Of a stretch of 32,668 bases of DNA, positions 1 to 6,801 are shown piece by piece. The translations under genes were made by a program, and so were the position numbers. Where the stretch lies: assembly GCA_903922455.1 (NCBI GenBank), contig CAIXTT010000349.1:1-32668 (forward strand), written 5' to 3'. A model generated the notes under the pieces. The model saw only the letters and a program-made list of their open reading frames with translations, did no database searches and had not been told where the DNA came from. Position 1 is the first letter of the stretch, and every line of letters starts with the position of its first letter. Source of the stretch: an uncultured Bacteroidota bacterium. Its GTDB lineage: Bacteria; Bacteroidota; Bacteroidia; AKYH767-A; OLB10.

Positions 1-88
1 GAAAGGACGAATTACGAATTTACGAAAGCGCGAATACACAAATAAGCTACATTGCATCTATCTACTTATTTTCAAAGTTCAGAGAACA

Positions 89-127
89 AATCCGTATTAA
101 TCCGATTTATCCGTGTCATCCGCGTTC
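89..127. repeat. Four-unit ATCCG array, copy 1
   Basis: Four tandem units of 9-10 bp: AATCCGTATT, AATCCGATTT, ATCCGTGTC, ATCCGCGTTC. It is preceded by TCAGAGAACA. A related copy, with the same number of units and the same preceding TCAGAGAA, lies at 13647-13684. It is non-coding as far as I can see. Arrays of this flavour are, from memory, scattered between genes in many Bacteroidota genomes; I know of no assigned function. Confidence 0.7.
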
Positions 128-227
128 TAACTTCAAAGTGGGGTGTATATAGTTTCTTTGGTTACAGAGAAAGATAAAACACAAGGGAAAATATTAAAAT
201 ACTAGTGCATATATTACTGACCGTTTA

Positions 228-265
228 AACGCGGGGAACGCGGCGGAGGCGCAAAGGGCGCGGGG
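228..265. repeat. GC-rich four-unit array
   Basis: Units AACGCGGGG, AACGCGGCGG, AGGCGCAAA, GGGCGCGGGG, each 9-10 bp. The base composition is far more GC-rich than the surrounding sequence. It has the same unit count and unit size as the ATCCG arrays but a different word. No ORF uses it. Confidence 0.6.
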
Positions 266-303
266 TGGTAAATTTCGAAGCAAAAATTAGTTGTTACTAA
301 AAA

Positions 304-331
304 AATCCAACATCTAAAATCCAACCACTAA
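304..331 (-). repeat. Heptamer array at the purB 3' end
   Basis: Four consecutive 7-bp units on the plus strand: AATCCAA, CATCTAA, AATCCAA, CCACTAA. On the minus strand, the direction of purB, these read TTRG-type words. The TAG stop of purB (328-330) is in phase with the array, and a second TAG lies exactly 14 nt further on (314-316). Confidence 0.65.
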
Positions 332-1680
332 AACTCCTTCACCACTCCCGTATAATTAAACGGAGTAATTTTTCGTAATTCTGTTTTCAACTTTTCCGAA
401 ACATCCAATCCGTCAATGAATTTTGAAATGGTATCCGGATTAATTTTCTCTCCTGTACGGGTAAGGGATTTCAGTGCTTCATAGGGATTTGGAAAAGCTT
501 CTCTTCTTAAAATGGTTTGTATCGCTTCTGCAACAACCGCCCAATTTTCGGACAGGTCTTGCTTGATGATATCCGCATTGACACTTATCTTATTAAATCC
601 TTTTAATAATGATTTGCATGCAATCAAGGTGTGTGCGTATGGAACACCAACATTGCGTAACACAGTAGAATCTGTTAAATCTCTTTGCAATCTTGATACG
701 GGTAATTTCGCAGCTAAATGTTCAAACAATGCATTTGCCATTCCTAAATTCCCTTCTGCATTTTCGAAATCGATGGGATTTACTTTATGTGGCATCGCTG
801 ACGATCCTACTTCATTGGCTACCACTTTTTGTGTGAAGTAGTTCATGGAGATGTACGTCCACATGTCTCTCGATAAATCAACCAAAATGGTGTTGATGCG
901 TTTCATCGAATCAAATAGTGCCGCCATGTTATCATAGTGCTCAATTTGTGTAGTGTATGCCGAACGTTGTAAACCTAAACGTTGAATGAATCGATCGCTA
1001 AATGCAATCCAATCAATTTCTGGATAGGCTACTGCATGTGCATTGAAATTACCTGTGGCTCCTCCGAATTTAGCAGAAGAAGTGATACTGTTTAATAATT
1101 CCAATTGTGCTTGTAAGCGATGATGGAAAATATAAATTTCTTTACCGAGTCGGGTAGGGGAGGCCGGCTGACCATGTGTGCGCGCTAACATCGGAATGTC
1201 TTTCCATTCTTTAGCCACTAATTGAATTTTTTCGCTGATGGCTTTGATGGCCGGTAAATAAATTTGTGCATTCGCCTCTAAAATACTCAGCGGAATGGCC
1301 GTGTTGTTGATGTCCTGCGATGTCAGACCAAAGTGAATAAATTCTTTATGTTCTTCTAACCCTAATGCATCAAATTTTTCTTTCAAAAAATATTCTACGG
1401 CCTTTACATCATGATTCGTTGTTTTTTCTATGCTCTTGATGTGTAATGCATCTTCATGTTTGAAGTCATTGTAGATGGAACGCAAGGCTTTGAATTTATT
1501 TTTGTCGAACTGTTTCAGTTGTGGCAACGGAAGTTCGCATAACTCAATAAAGTATTCTACTTCCACTAAAACACGATAGCGCATCAACGCCTCTTCCGAG
1601 AAGTAGAGCGCTAATTCTTCGCAGCTATTTCTATATCTTCCGTCAATAGGTGAAATGGCATTTAGTGGGTGTAGATTCAT
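328..1680 (-). CDS. purB: Adenylosuccinate lyase
   Basis: PurB (450 aa) acts twice in cytosolic purine synthesis, cleaving SAICAR to AICAR and adenylosuccinate to AMP, with release of fumarate each time. The fumarase/aspartase superfamily signature SSAMPHKVNPI is at residues 293-303, on the flexible loop carrying the catalytic serine. RTHGQ (167-171) holds the acid/base histidine H169, and GLTSQDINNTA (118-128) is another conserved block. Length matches the E. coli-type enzyme (about 456 aa) rather than the shorter Bacillus type. It is the last gene of a probable queD-folE-fabD-purB operon, 68 nt after fabD. Its TAG stop lies in a heptamer repeat that continues downstream. The start MNLHPLNAISPIDGRY matches the usual family N-terminus. 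Confidence 0.97.
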   Translation of the reverse strand: MNLHPLNAISPIDGRYRNSCEELALYFSEEALMRYRVLVEVEYFIELCELPLPQLKQFDKNKFKALRSIYNDFKHEDALHIKSIEKTTNHDVKAVEYFLKEKFDALGLEEHKEFIHFGLTSQDINNTAIPLSILEANAQIYLPAIKAISEKIQLVAKEWKDIPMLARTHGQPASPTRLGKEIYIFHHRLQAQLELLNSITSSAKFGGATGNFNAHAVAYPEIDWIAFSDRFIQRLGLQRSAYTTQIEHYDNMAALFDSMKRINTILVDLSRDMWTYISMNYFTQKVVANEVGSSAMPHKVNPIDFENAEGNLGMANALFEHLAAKLPVSRLQRDLTDSTVLRNVGVPYAHTLIACKSLLKGFNKISVNADIIKQDLSENWAVVAEAIQTILRREAFPNPYEALKSLTRTGEKINPDTISKFIDGLDVSEKLKTELRKITPFNYTGVVKEF

Positions 1681-1748
1681 GTGTTTTACTTGGAATAATG
1701 AATAAATAGCTCGTTAAATTTTAACGAGGATAAAATGAGTATGTTGTT

Positions 1749-2618
1749 TTAAACGATAACCGCTTCTTTGTTGATTTTTTTCACCAACCCTTGCAGTACT
1801 TTGCCCGGACCTACTTCTGTGAATGTGTTGGCTCCATCGGCAAACATATGCTCAACACTTTGTGTCCATCTCACCGGTGCAGTAAGTTGTGCAATTAAAT
1901 TTTTGCGAATAGCAGCAACATCGGTTTGTGGTGTGGCTGTTGCATTTTGATACACAGGACAATTTGGTGTGTTAAATGTTGTTGATTCTATGGCTGCTGC
2001 TAATTTCTCCCGTGCAGGCTCCATCAAAGGACTATGAAATGCACCTCCTACAGGTAATAATAATGCTCTTCGGGCACCCGCAGCCGTTAGTTTCTCACAC
2101 GCTGCTTTTACGGCTTCTACTTCTCCAGAAATTACCAATTGTCCCGGACAATTATAATTAGCAGCCACAACTACACCTGGCGTTTCCGCACAGATCATCT
2201 CTACTTTTTCATCTTCCAAAGCAAGCACTGCTGCCATGGTCCCAGGGGTCATTTCACAAGCTTTTTGCATCGCGTTTGCTCTGTCAATTACTAACTTCAA
2301 TCCATCTTCAAAACTTAACGTTCCATTCGCCACTAAAGCAGAAAATTCACCAAGCGAATGTCCTGCCACCATGTCGGGTTTGAAATCATCTCCCATCACT
2401 CTTGCTTGAATCACCGAGTGAATAAAAATAGCTGGTTGTGTCACATTGGTTTGTCGTAATTCTTCATCTGTTCCAGAAAACATAATGTCTGAAATTCTAA
2501 ATCCAATAATATCATTGGCTTGTTCAAACATGGTTTTTGCCAATTCAGAAGTTTCATAAAGTTCTTTTCCCATTCCTGAGAATTGTGAACCTTGCCCGGG
2601 GAAGATGTATGCTTTCAT
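1749..2618 (-). CDS. fabD: Malonyl-CoA:ACP transacylase
   Basis: FabD (289 aa) transfers malonyl groups from CoA to acyl carrier protein, supplying extender units for type II fatty acid synthesis in the cytosol. The N-terminal FPGQGSQ (6-12) and the nucleophile elbow GHSLG (86-90, nucleophile S88) are intact, and the catalytic histidine is H195 in AFHSPLM. Length is slightly below the usual 300-310 aa, and the protein ends cleanly at NKEAVIV. It lies 37 nt downstream of folE and 68 nt upstream of purB on the same strand, so co-transcription is likely. No other fab gene is adjacent. Confidence 0.96.
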   Translation of the reverse strand: MKAYIFPGQGSQFSGMGKELYETSELAKTMFEQANDIIGFRISDIMFSGTDEELRQTNVTQPAIFIHSVIQARVMGDDFKPDMVAGHSLGEFSALVANGTLSFEDGLKLVIDRANAMQKACEMTPGTMAAVLALEDEKVEMICAETPGVVVAANYNCPGQLVISGEVEAVKAACEKLTAAGARRALLLPVGGAFHSPLMEPAREKLAAAIESTTFNTPNCPVYQNATATPQTDVAAIRKNLIAQLTAPVRWTQSVEHMFADGANTFTEVGPGKVLQGLVKKINKEAVIV

Positions 2619-2655
2619 GATGAATGATTATTATTTTTAATAGAGTTGGATTCCA

Positions 2656-3291
2656 TTAATGCAGCTTTCCTAGAATGAGAGAAATAAATTCTTTTCTTGT
2701 TCTGTCGTTTTCAAATTCGCCAGTGAAGGCCGATGTGGTCGTCACCGAATTTTGTTTTTGTACGCCGCGCATCTGCATACACAAATGTTGTGCTTCAATC
2801 ACCACGGCTACTCCTAGTGGTTCAAGCGTCGATTGAATGCAATCACGTATGTCTGTTGTTAATCTTTCTTGTACTTGCAATCGTCGCGCGAAAGCATCTA
2901 CAATTCGCGGAATTTTACTTAATCCTACAATGTAATTATTGGGAATGTAAGCAATATGCGCCTTTCCAAAGAAAGGTAAAAGATGATGTTCACACAGACT
3001 GTACAATTCAATGTCTTTCACAATCACCATCTGCTTGTACTCTTCTTTGAATTTTGCTGAATTCAAAATAGCAACAGGATCTAAATCGTAACCATGCAAT
3101 AAAAATTGCATCGACTTTGCTACCCGTTCAGGCGTTTTTAGAAGACCTTCTCGATTTATATTTTCACCAAGTTTTTCAATGATTGATTTGTATTGACTTG
3201 CTAATTGTTCAGTCAGTTCGGTAGGATACGAATCTCTACGTACGTAACCTTCTGCATCTTCTGTATCGTTTATATTATTTTGGTTTGCCAA
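2656..3291 (-). CDS. folE: GTP cyclohydrolase I
   Basis: FolE (211 aa) converts GTP to 7,8-dihydroneopterin triphosphate, the entry step to folate, queuosine and biopterin-type pterins. The zinc ligands expected from the E. coli enzyme are present as C100 and H103 in [10 protein letters not shown] and C171 in [10 protein letters not shown]. The block [19 protein letters not shown] (121-139) is the standard family signature. The first 25 or so residues are poorly conserved and rich in Asn, Asp and Glu. It follows the queD/PTPS gene by only 11 nt, so the enzyme that makes dihydroneopterin triphosphate is directly coupled to one that consumes it. Confidence 0.97.
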   Translation of the reverse strand: MANQNNINDTEDAEGYVRRDSYPTELTEQLASQYKSIIEKLGENINREGLLKTPERVAKSMQFLLHGYDLDPVAILNSAKFKEEYKQMVIVKDIELYSLCEHHLLPFFGKAHIAYIPNNYIVGLSKIPRIVDAFARRLQVQERLTTDIRDCIQSTLEPLGVAVVIEAQHLCMQMRGVQKQNSVTTTSAFTGEFENDRTRKEFISLILGKLH

Positions 3292-3302
3292 TTCTTATTT
3301 TT

Positions 3303-3713
3303 TTATCCGAAGTATTCAACGAAATTATTTTCTGTCTCGTATAGTTTGATGCAATGTAAAGCGCATCCTTGGGCTGCAATCGCATCTGCCAACTGTTCCC
3401 AAATCGCTTGTGCTAATACTTCTGTGGAAGCCATCTTGCCTTCCATAAAATCAACATCGAGATTCACGTTTTTGTGATCAATTTTTTCCACCACTTTATC
3501 TTTAATCAATTGACTTAAATATTTTAAGTCGATAACAAATCCAGTGTCGGCATTGATGTTTCCTTTTACGGTGACAAATAGGTCATAATTATGTCCGTGC
3601 CAATTGGGATTGGAACATTTCCCAAAAATTTCCATGTTCTTTTCGTCGCTCCAATCTTTTCTATGAAGCTTGTGAGCAGCGTTAAATCTTTCTTTTCTTG
3701 TGATATACAGCAT
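3303..3713 (-). CDS. queD: 6-carboxytetrahydropterin / 6-pyruvoyl-tetrahydropterin synthase family
   Basis: A T-fold pterin enzyme of 136 aa that uses the FolE product. Zinc ligands are H14, H39 and H41, the catalytic cysteine is C33 in GKCSNPNWHGHNY, the D79-H80 pair sits in KIDHKNVNLD, and the pterin-anchoring glutamate is E126 in LYETENN. These blocks look closer to animal PTPS (GKCNNPNGHGHNY, LDHKNLDLD, from memory) than to E. coli QueD. The product could therefore be 6-carboxytetrahydropterin for queuosine or 6-pyruvoyltetrahydropterin for a biopterin-like cofactor; I cannot decide from sequence. It is first in the probable operon, about 30 nt after a predicted promoter. Confidence 0.9.
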   Translation of the reverse strand: MLYITRKERFNAAHKLHRKDWSDEKNMEIFGKCSNPNWHGHNYDLFVTVKGNINADTGFVIDLKYLSQLIKDKVVEKIDHKNVNLDVDFMEGKMASTEVLAQAIWEQLADAIAAQGCALHCIKLYETENNFVEYFG

Positions 3714-3749
3714 ATTGCAATTTCCCTTTTTTCAAGGATGATAAGTCTA

Positions 3750-3781
3750 CAAAATTACGGCTTTTTTTTGATCTTTCACAA
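3750..3781 (-). promoter_or_regulatory. Predicted promoter of the queD-folE-fabD-purB operon
   Basis: On the minus strand a TAATTTTG box (plus 3750-3757) fits the Bacteroidota -7 consensus TAnnTTTG, and a TTG (plus 3779-3781) lies 21 nt upstream as a possible -33 element. Transcription would start roughly 30 nt before the queD ATG. This is motif matching only. Confidence 0.5.
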
Positions 3782-3891
3782 CTACAATAAGCACAAAGAC
3801 AGTGCATTGCATTCTCTCAAATTAATTCTTCACGTTCATAAGGTTATGTGTGTGCCCTAATGAGAAATTCTACTATTGAATATTATGGGAT

Positions 3892-3899
3892 TATCTTTG
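3892..3899 (+). promoter_or_regulatory. -7 box directly before mqnB
   Basis: TATCTTTG matches TAnnTTTG exactly and ends only four bases before the mqnB ATG. If used, the transcript would start at or within a few bases of the start codon, that is, a leaderless mRNA. Confidence 0.5.
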
Positions 3900-3903
3900 T
3901 CCC

Positions 3904-4569
3904 ATGAACCTTCATCGTAATCTACTCTTTGTTTGCGCTACATCGTTGGAATCAACCGCGTTGGGTTTGGATGGATCGTTAAAAACGGGCTTTTATCCTG
4001 ATCTCTTTGGCGATGGAAAGTCGCTATTGATTACAGGTGTTGGACTCACAGCCACAGCGTATCAATTGGGCAAAATCTTGTCTACTTCGACCTTTGATGG
4101 AGCTATAAATTTTGGAGTTGCAGGCGCTTTCGATTTTTCAATTCCATTGGGAACTATGGTAGAGGTAATTACCGATGAGTTTGCCGATTTAGGAGCTGAA
4201 AGTAATGAAGATTTTATTTCTCTTTTTGAGATGAATTTGCAGCATGAAAATGATGTTCCTTTTTCCAATGGTAAGTTGGTTCCGATGGGCAAGTGGAAGA
4301 ACATTGGAAATTTGCCAAAAGTAAATGGAGCGAGTGTAAATACAGTTCATGGAAATGCGCAAAGTATTGAGAACCTTAAGAAGAGAAGTAACGCTCAAAT
4401 TGAAACGATGGAAGGTGCTGCATTTTTCTATGCCTGTGCAATGGCAGGTGTTGATTCTTTGCAGGTCAGGTCCATCTCCAATTATGTAGAACCTCGAAAT
4501 CGTGAAAATTGGAGGTTAGAGGAAGCTATTCTATCATTATCGGTCTATTTGAAACAGTATTTTTCTTAA
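3904..4569 (+). CDS. mqnB: Futalosine hydrolase
   Basis: MqnB (221 aa) splits the base from futalosine to give dehypoxanthine futalosine in the mqn route from chorismate to menaquinone. It belongs to the nucleoside phosphorylase/MTAN superfamily: NFGVAGAFD (residues 65-73) is the glycine-rich purine-site strand, ETMEGAAFFYAC (161-172) carries the ribose-binding ExMExA-type motif, and RSISNYVE near residue 190 is the purine-binding strand with the conserved S-N. The conserved core begins by residue 7, and no other in-frame ATG could replace 3904. No other mqn gene is nearby. It is divergent from queD. MTA/SAH nucleosidase is the alternative, but length and motifs fit MqnB better. Confidence 0.88.
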   Translation: MNLHRNLLFVCATSLESTALGLDGSLKTGFYPDLFGDGKSLLITGVGLTATAYQLGKILSTSTFDGAINFGVAGAFDFSIPLGTMVEVITDEFADLGAESNEDFISLFEMNLQHENDVPFSNGKLVPMGKWKNIGNLPKVNGASVNTVHGNAQSIENLKKRSNAQIETMEGAAFFYACAMAGVDSLQVRSISNYVEPRNRENWRLEEAILSLSVYLKQYFS

Positions 4570-4706
4570 CCTAAATGATGCAATTTATTTTTTTCAATGG
4601 TGTAATCTGCGATAGTCACATCTCCATCTTAATAACTTTTTTAGTGAGAAGTGGAGCGTATCTCTTAAAATTTGAAATTTGTGAGTGAAAAGAGTGGTTA
4701 AATGAA

Positions 4707-5825
4707 ATGAAAAATATTTTTAGAAAAATGTGGAAATTAATTTTCTTTTTAGCTTTTGGCTTCTATTCATCTTTCGTTTTCGCTTATGATGGTGGCGCAA
4801 AGCATTACTCTAATGGACAAAAACCATTAGATATCGTTTTTTGTGTCGACCTTAGTGGAAGTACAAACGGTCTTATCAATGATCTTCGCGATAATTTATG
4901 GCTCATCATCAATCAAGCAAATCACATGGAGCCTAAACCCGATTTGCGCATTGGAGTCATTGGGTTTTCTCGCCCTAGTTTTGGTAAAGAAAATTCGTAC
5001 GTGAAAATTTTAGCTCCACTTACTCCTAATTTTGATTTGGTGGAGATGGAATTGTACAAGCTTCGACCATCTATCGAGAAAGGGGATCAAATAGTAAGCG
5101 AAGCAATTCGTACCGCGGTGAATGGGATGAGTTGGTCGGATCGAAGTGATGCGGTGAAGATGATTTATCTGGTGGGAAATGGAATGGTAACAGCTAACGG
5201 TTACGAATATGTGAAGTATTGCGAACAAGCACGAGCCAAGAATATACCGATTCATGTGTTGTATGTAATGAAGTCGGCGAATTGGTTTAAAGAGCTTCCC
5301 GGTTATCGTCGTATCGCCGGACTCACCAACGGTATGCAAACGGAAATTACCATCAACAAAGTAGAGGAAGTGAAAGTATGGAATTCCGTCACTGCCCATT
5401 TGGAATCCCTCAATGCAAAGTTCAATGCAACTTATTACTGGACCAGCGACGACAGTAGTTCTTGCAGAAAGTCATTAACGGCTGCTGACTCTGGAGCGGC
5501 GGAAACATCACGAGAAACTTTTTTACATCGCATGTATTTTAAATCATCAAATGATTTTCAATCCATCTATCGAAATTGCGATTATTTAAGTTCAAACATG
5601 TTGCAACCTTCAGAAACTACTCCCGTAAATTCCGATGCATTTTTACTTCAAGTGAAAGAGTTGCATCAAGTGCGGGAAGAAATCCAAAAACAAATTCATA
5701 AAGAATTTCCTGTAGTAGAATTAGACCATCTTCAAAAAGCCTATGTAGAAGGTAGTATGCCCGACAACAATATTTTTCATCGGTCGGTAATGAATATTTT
5801 GTACCGCTATTGGGGACTCCGTTGA
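4707..5825 (+). CDS. Exported von Willebrand factor A domain protein
   Basis: The protein (372 aa) starts with a clear signal peptide (basic MKNIFRKMWK, hydrophobic core, cleavage probably after FVFA near residue 26). A VWA domain follows, from about residue 42 to 235, with a full MIDAS start DLSGS at 48-52 (D48, S50, S52), so metal-dependent ligand binding is plausible. The next ~70 residues are Ser- and Cys-containing without a recognised fold, and the last 70 are predicted helical and charged. There is no T9SS C-terminal domain, no lipobox and no obvious C-terminal membrane segment, so a periplasmic location is most likely. It follows mqnB by 137 nt and has no MoxR, Bat or tellurite-resistance genes beside it. 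The partner is unknown. Confidence 0.8.
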   Translation: MKNIFRKMWKLIFFLAFGFYSSFVFAYDGGAKHYSNGQKPLDIVFCVDLSGSTNGLINDLRDNLWLIINQANHMEPKPDLRIGVIGFSRPSFGKENSYVKILAPLTPNFDLVEMELYKLRPSIEKGDQIVSEAIRTAVNGMSWSDRSDAVKMIYLVGNGMVTANGYEYVKYCEQARAKNIPIHVLYVMKSANWFKELPGYRRIAGLTNGMQTEITINKVEEVKVWNSVTAHLESLNAKFNATYYWTSDDSSSCRKSLTAADSGAAETSRETFLHRMYFKSSNDFQSIYRNCDYLSSNMLQPSETTPVNSDAFLLQVKELHQVREEIQKQIHKEFPVVELDHLQKAYVEGSMPDNNIFHRSVMNILYRYWGLR

Positions 5826-5830
5826 AGATA

Positions 5831-5865
5831 TTGGATGTTGGATTTTAGATTTTAAAAGTTAATTG
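5831..5865 (+). repeat. Heptamer array downstream of the VWA gene
   Basis: Five unbroken 7-bp units TTGGATG, TTGGATT, TTAGATT, TTAAAAG, TTAATTG start five bases after the VWA stop codon. Stops TAG (5846), TAA (5853) and TAA (5860) fall in three different frames in the direction of the gene. Part of it forms a perfect 14-bp inverted repeat with 5982-5995. Confidence 0.7.
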
Positions 5866-5907
5866 CTAAGAATAGCGAGTTGATTTGTTTGAATATCCTA
5901 TAAACTA

Positions 5908-5925
5908 GTCGCGAGGCTTCGCGAC
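5908..5925. repeat. GC-rich hairpin between convergent genes
   Basis: GTCGCGA, loop GGCT, TCGCGAC: a 7-bp perfect stem in the middle of the VWA-psd space. No T-tract follows on either strand, so it is not a classical terminator by itself. Confidence 0.6.
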
Positions 5926-5981
5926 CCGCAGCTAGAAGCAAAAATTTTAAATTTGAAGTAAAGTATTATCTACCCACAATC

Positions 5982-6016
5982 AATCTAAAATCCAAAATCT
6001 AACAACTAACCTCTAG
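5982..6016 (-). repeat. Heptamer array containing the psd stop codon
   Basis: Plus-strand units AATCTAA, AATCCAA, AATCTAA, CAACTAA, CCTCTAG run without a slip. On the minus strand, TAG stops fall at plus 6013-6015 (the psd stop), 6006-6008 and 5999-6001, seven bases apart, so all three frames are closed within 17 nt. Confidence 0.7.
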
Positions 6017-6666
6017 TGCTCCGCGATCACCGTCACTCCGCCCGTTGTTTTCTGCCCTATGGCAACATTGATTTTAGCATCCAGCGGTAAATACAAATCC
6101 ACACGCGATCCAAATTTAATAAAGCCTAATTCCGATCCTTGTTTTACCTTGTCATTTTCATGTGGGTAATACACAATCCGTTTTGCTACTGCACCTGCAA
6201 TTTGTCGAACTAACACAGAGAAACCAACTTTTTCAATCACCATGGTCGTTCTTTCATTTTCTGTACTTGCTTTTGGATGCCAAGCAACTAAAAATTTGCC
6301 CTCGTGATAGCGTAAAAATTTTACAATGCCTGAAATGGGATACCAATTAATATGCACATTCAATGGCGACATAAAAATAGATACTTGAATGCGTTTGTCT
6401 TTGTAAAATTCTGTCTCCGTCGTTTGTTCAATAACCACAACTTTACCATCACATGGAGCAATTACCAAACGATCACCAATGGTTTGGTCGCGTTTAGGTG
6501 AGCGGAAAAATTGTAAAATCAAATAAAGAAATACTAAACTTAATACACCAATAAATACTAGAAGAAGATATTGTTCCGGAAAGAAAAAATGAAATCCTCC
6601 ATTCAGCAATCCTAATAATATAATCGTTAATAGTATGCTATTAAATCCTTCTTTATGTAGTGTCAT
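6013..6666 (-). CDS. psd: Phosphatidylserine decarboxylase proenzyme (short, type II)
   Basis: Psd (217 aa) makes phosphatidylethanolamine from phosphatidylserine at the inner membrane. Two hydrophobic segments (about 11-29 and 32-53) anchor the N-terminus. The self-cleavage site is FGS at 185-187: cleavage between G186 and S187 would leave the pyruvoyl group on the alpha chain, as in other short Psd proteins with FGSRVD. APCDGKV (70-76) and SPLNVHINWYP (100-110, H105) are the other family blocks. It follows the dehydrogenase gene on the same strand after about 135 nt, so it may have its own promoter. No pssA gene is adjacent. Its stop codon lies in a heptamer array. Confidence 0.95.
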   Translation of the reverse strand: MTLHKEGFNSILLTIILLGLLNGGFHFFFPEQYLLLVFIGVLSLVFLYLILQFFRSPKRDQTIGDRLVIAPCDGKVVVIEQTTETEFYKDKRIQVSIFMSPLNVHINWYPISGIVKFLRYHEGKFLVAWHPKASTENERTTMVIEKVGFSVLVRQIAGAVAKRIVYYPHENDKVKQGSELGFIKFGSRVDLYLPLDAKINVAIGQKTTGGVTVIAEH

Positions 6667-6801
6667 TGGAGATTTTATTTAAACATGTATGCAGGATAAA
6701 GACGTATTATAGTCTCTAACTCTGCGTAGATAATTTGTTTTTACGGCGTGCTGCGAAGTTTGTGCGACATAAAATCATTATGTAAAGAACGGAGCAGGAT
6801 A

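Larger units (their letters stand above)
1..327. repeat. Gene-free left edge made of several degenerate tandem repeats
   Basis: No convincing gene lies here. The stretch is a patchwork of short degenerate tandem words: ACGAATT-type heptamers at 7-35, four 9-10 bp ATCCG units at 89-127, four GC-rich 9-10 bp units at 228-265, and AATCCAA/CATCTAA heptamers at 304-331 running into the purB stop codon. The stretch between about 130 and 225 shows nothing I recognise. The neighbour to the left is outside the window, so I cannot say whether this is a convergent intergenic region. Confidence 0.7.

Noticed and set aside
512-841. 109-codon plus-strand ORF inside purB, and many similar ORFs opposite fabD, folE, fadE, fadN and others
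   Set aside because: They are antisense to well-supported genes, have no recognisable domain and no promoter, and follow from the AT-rich coding strand opposite.
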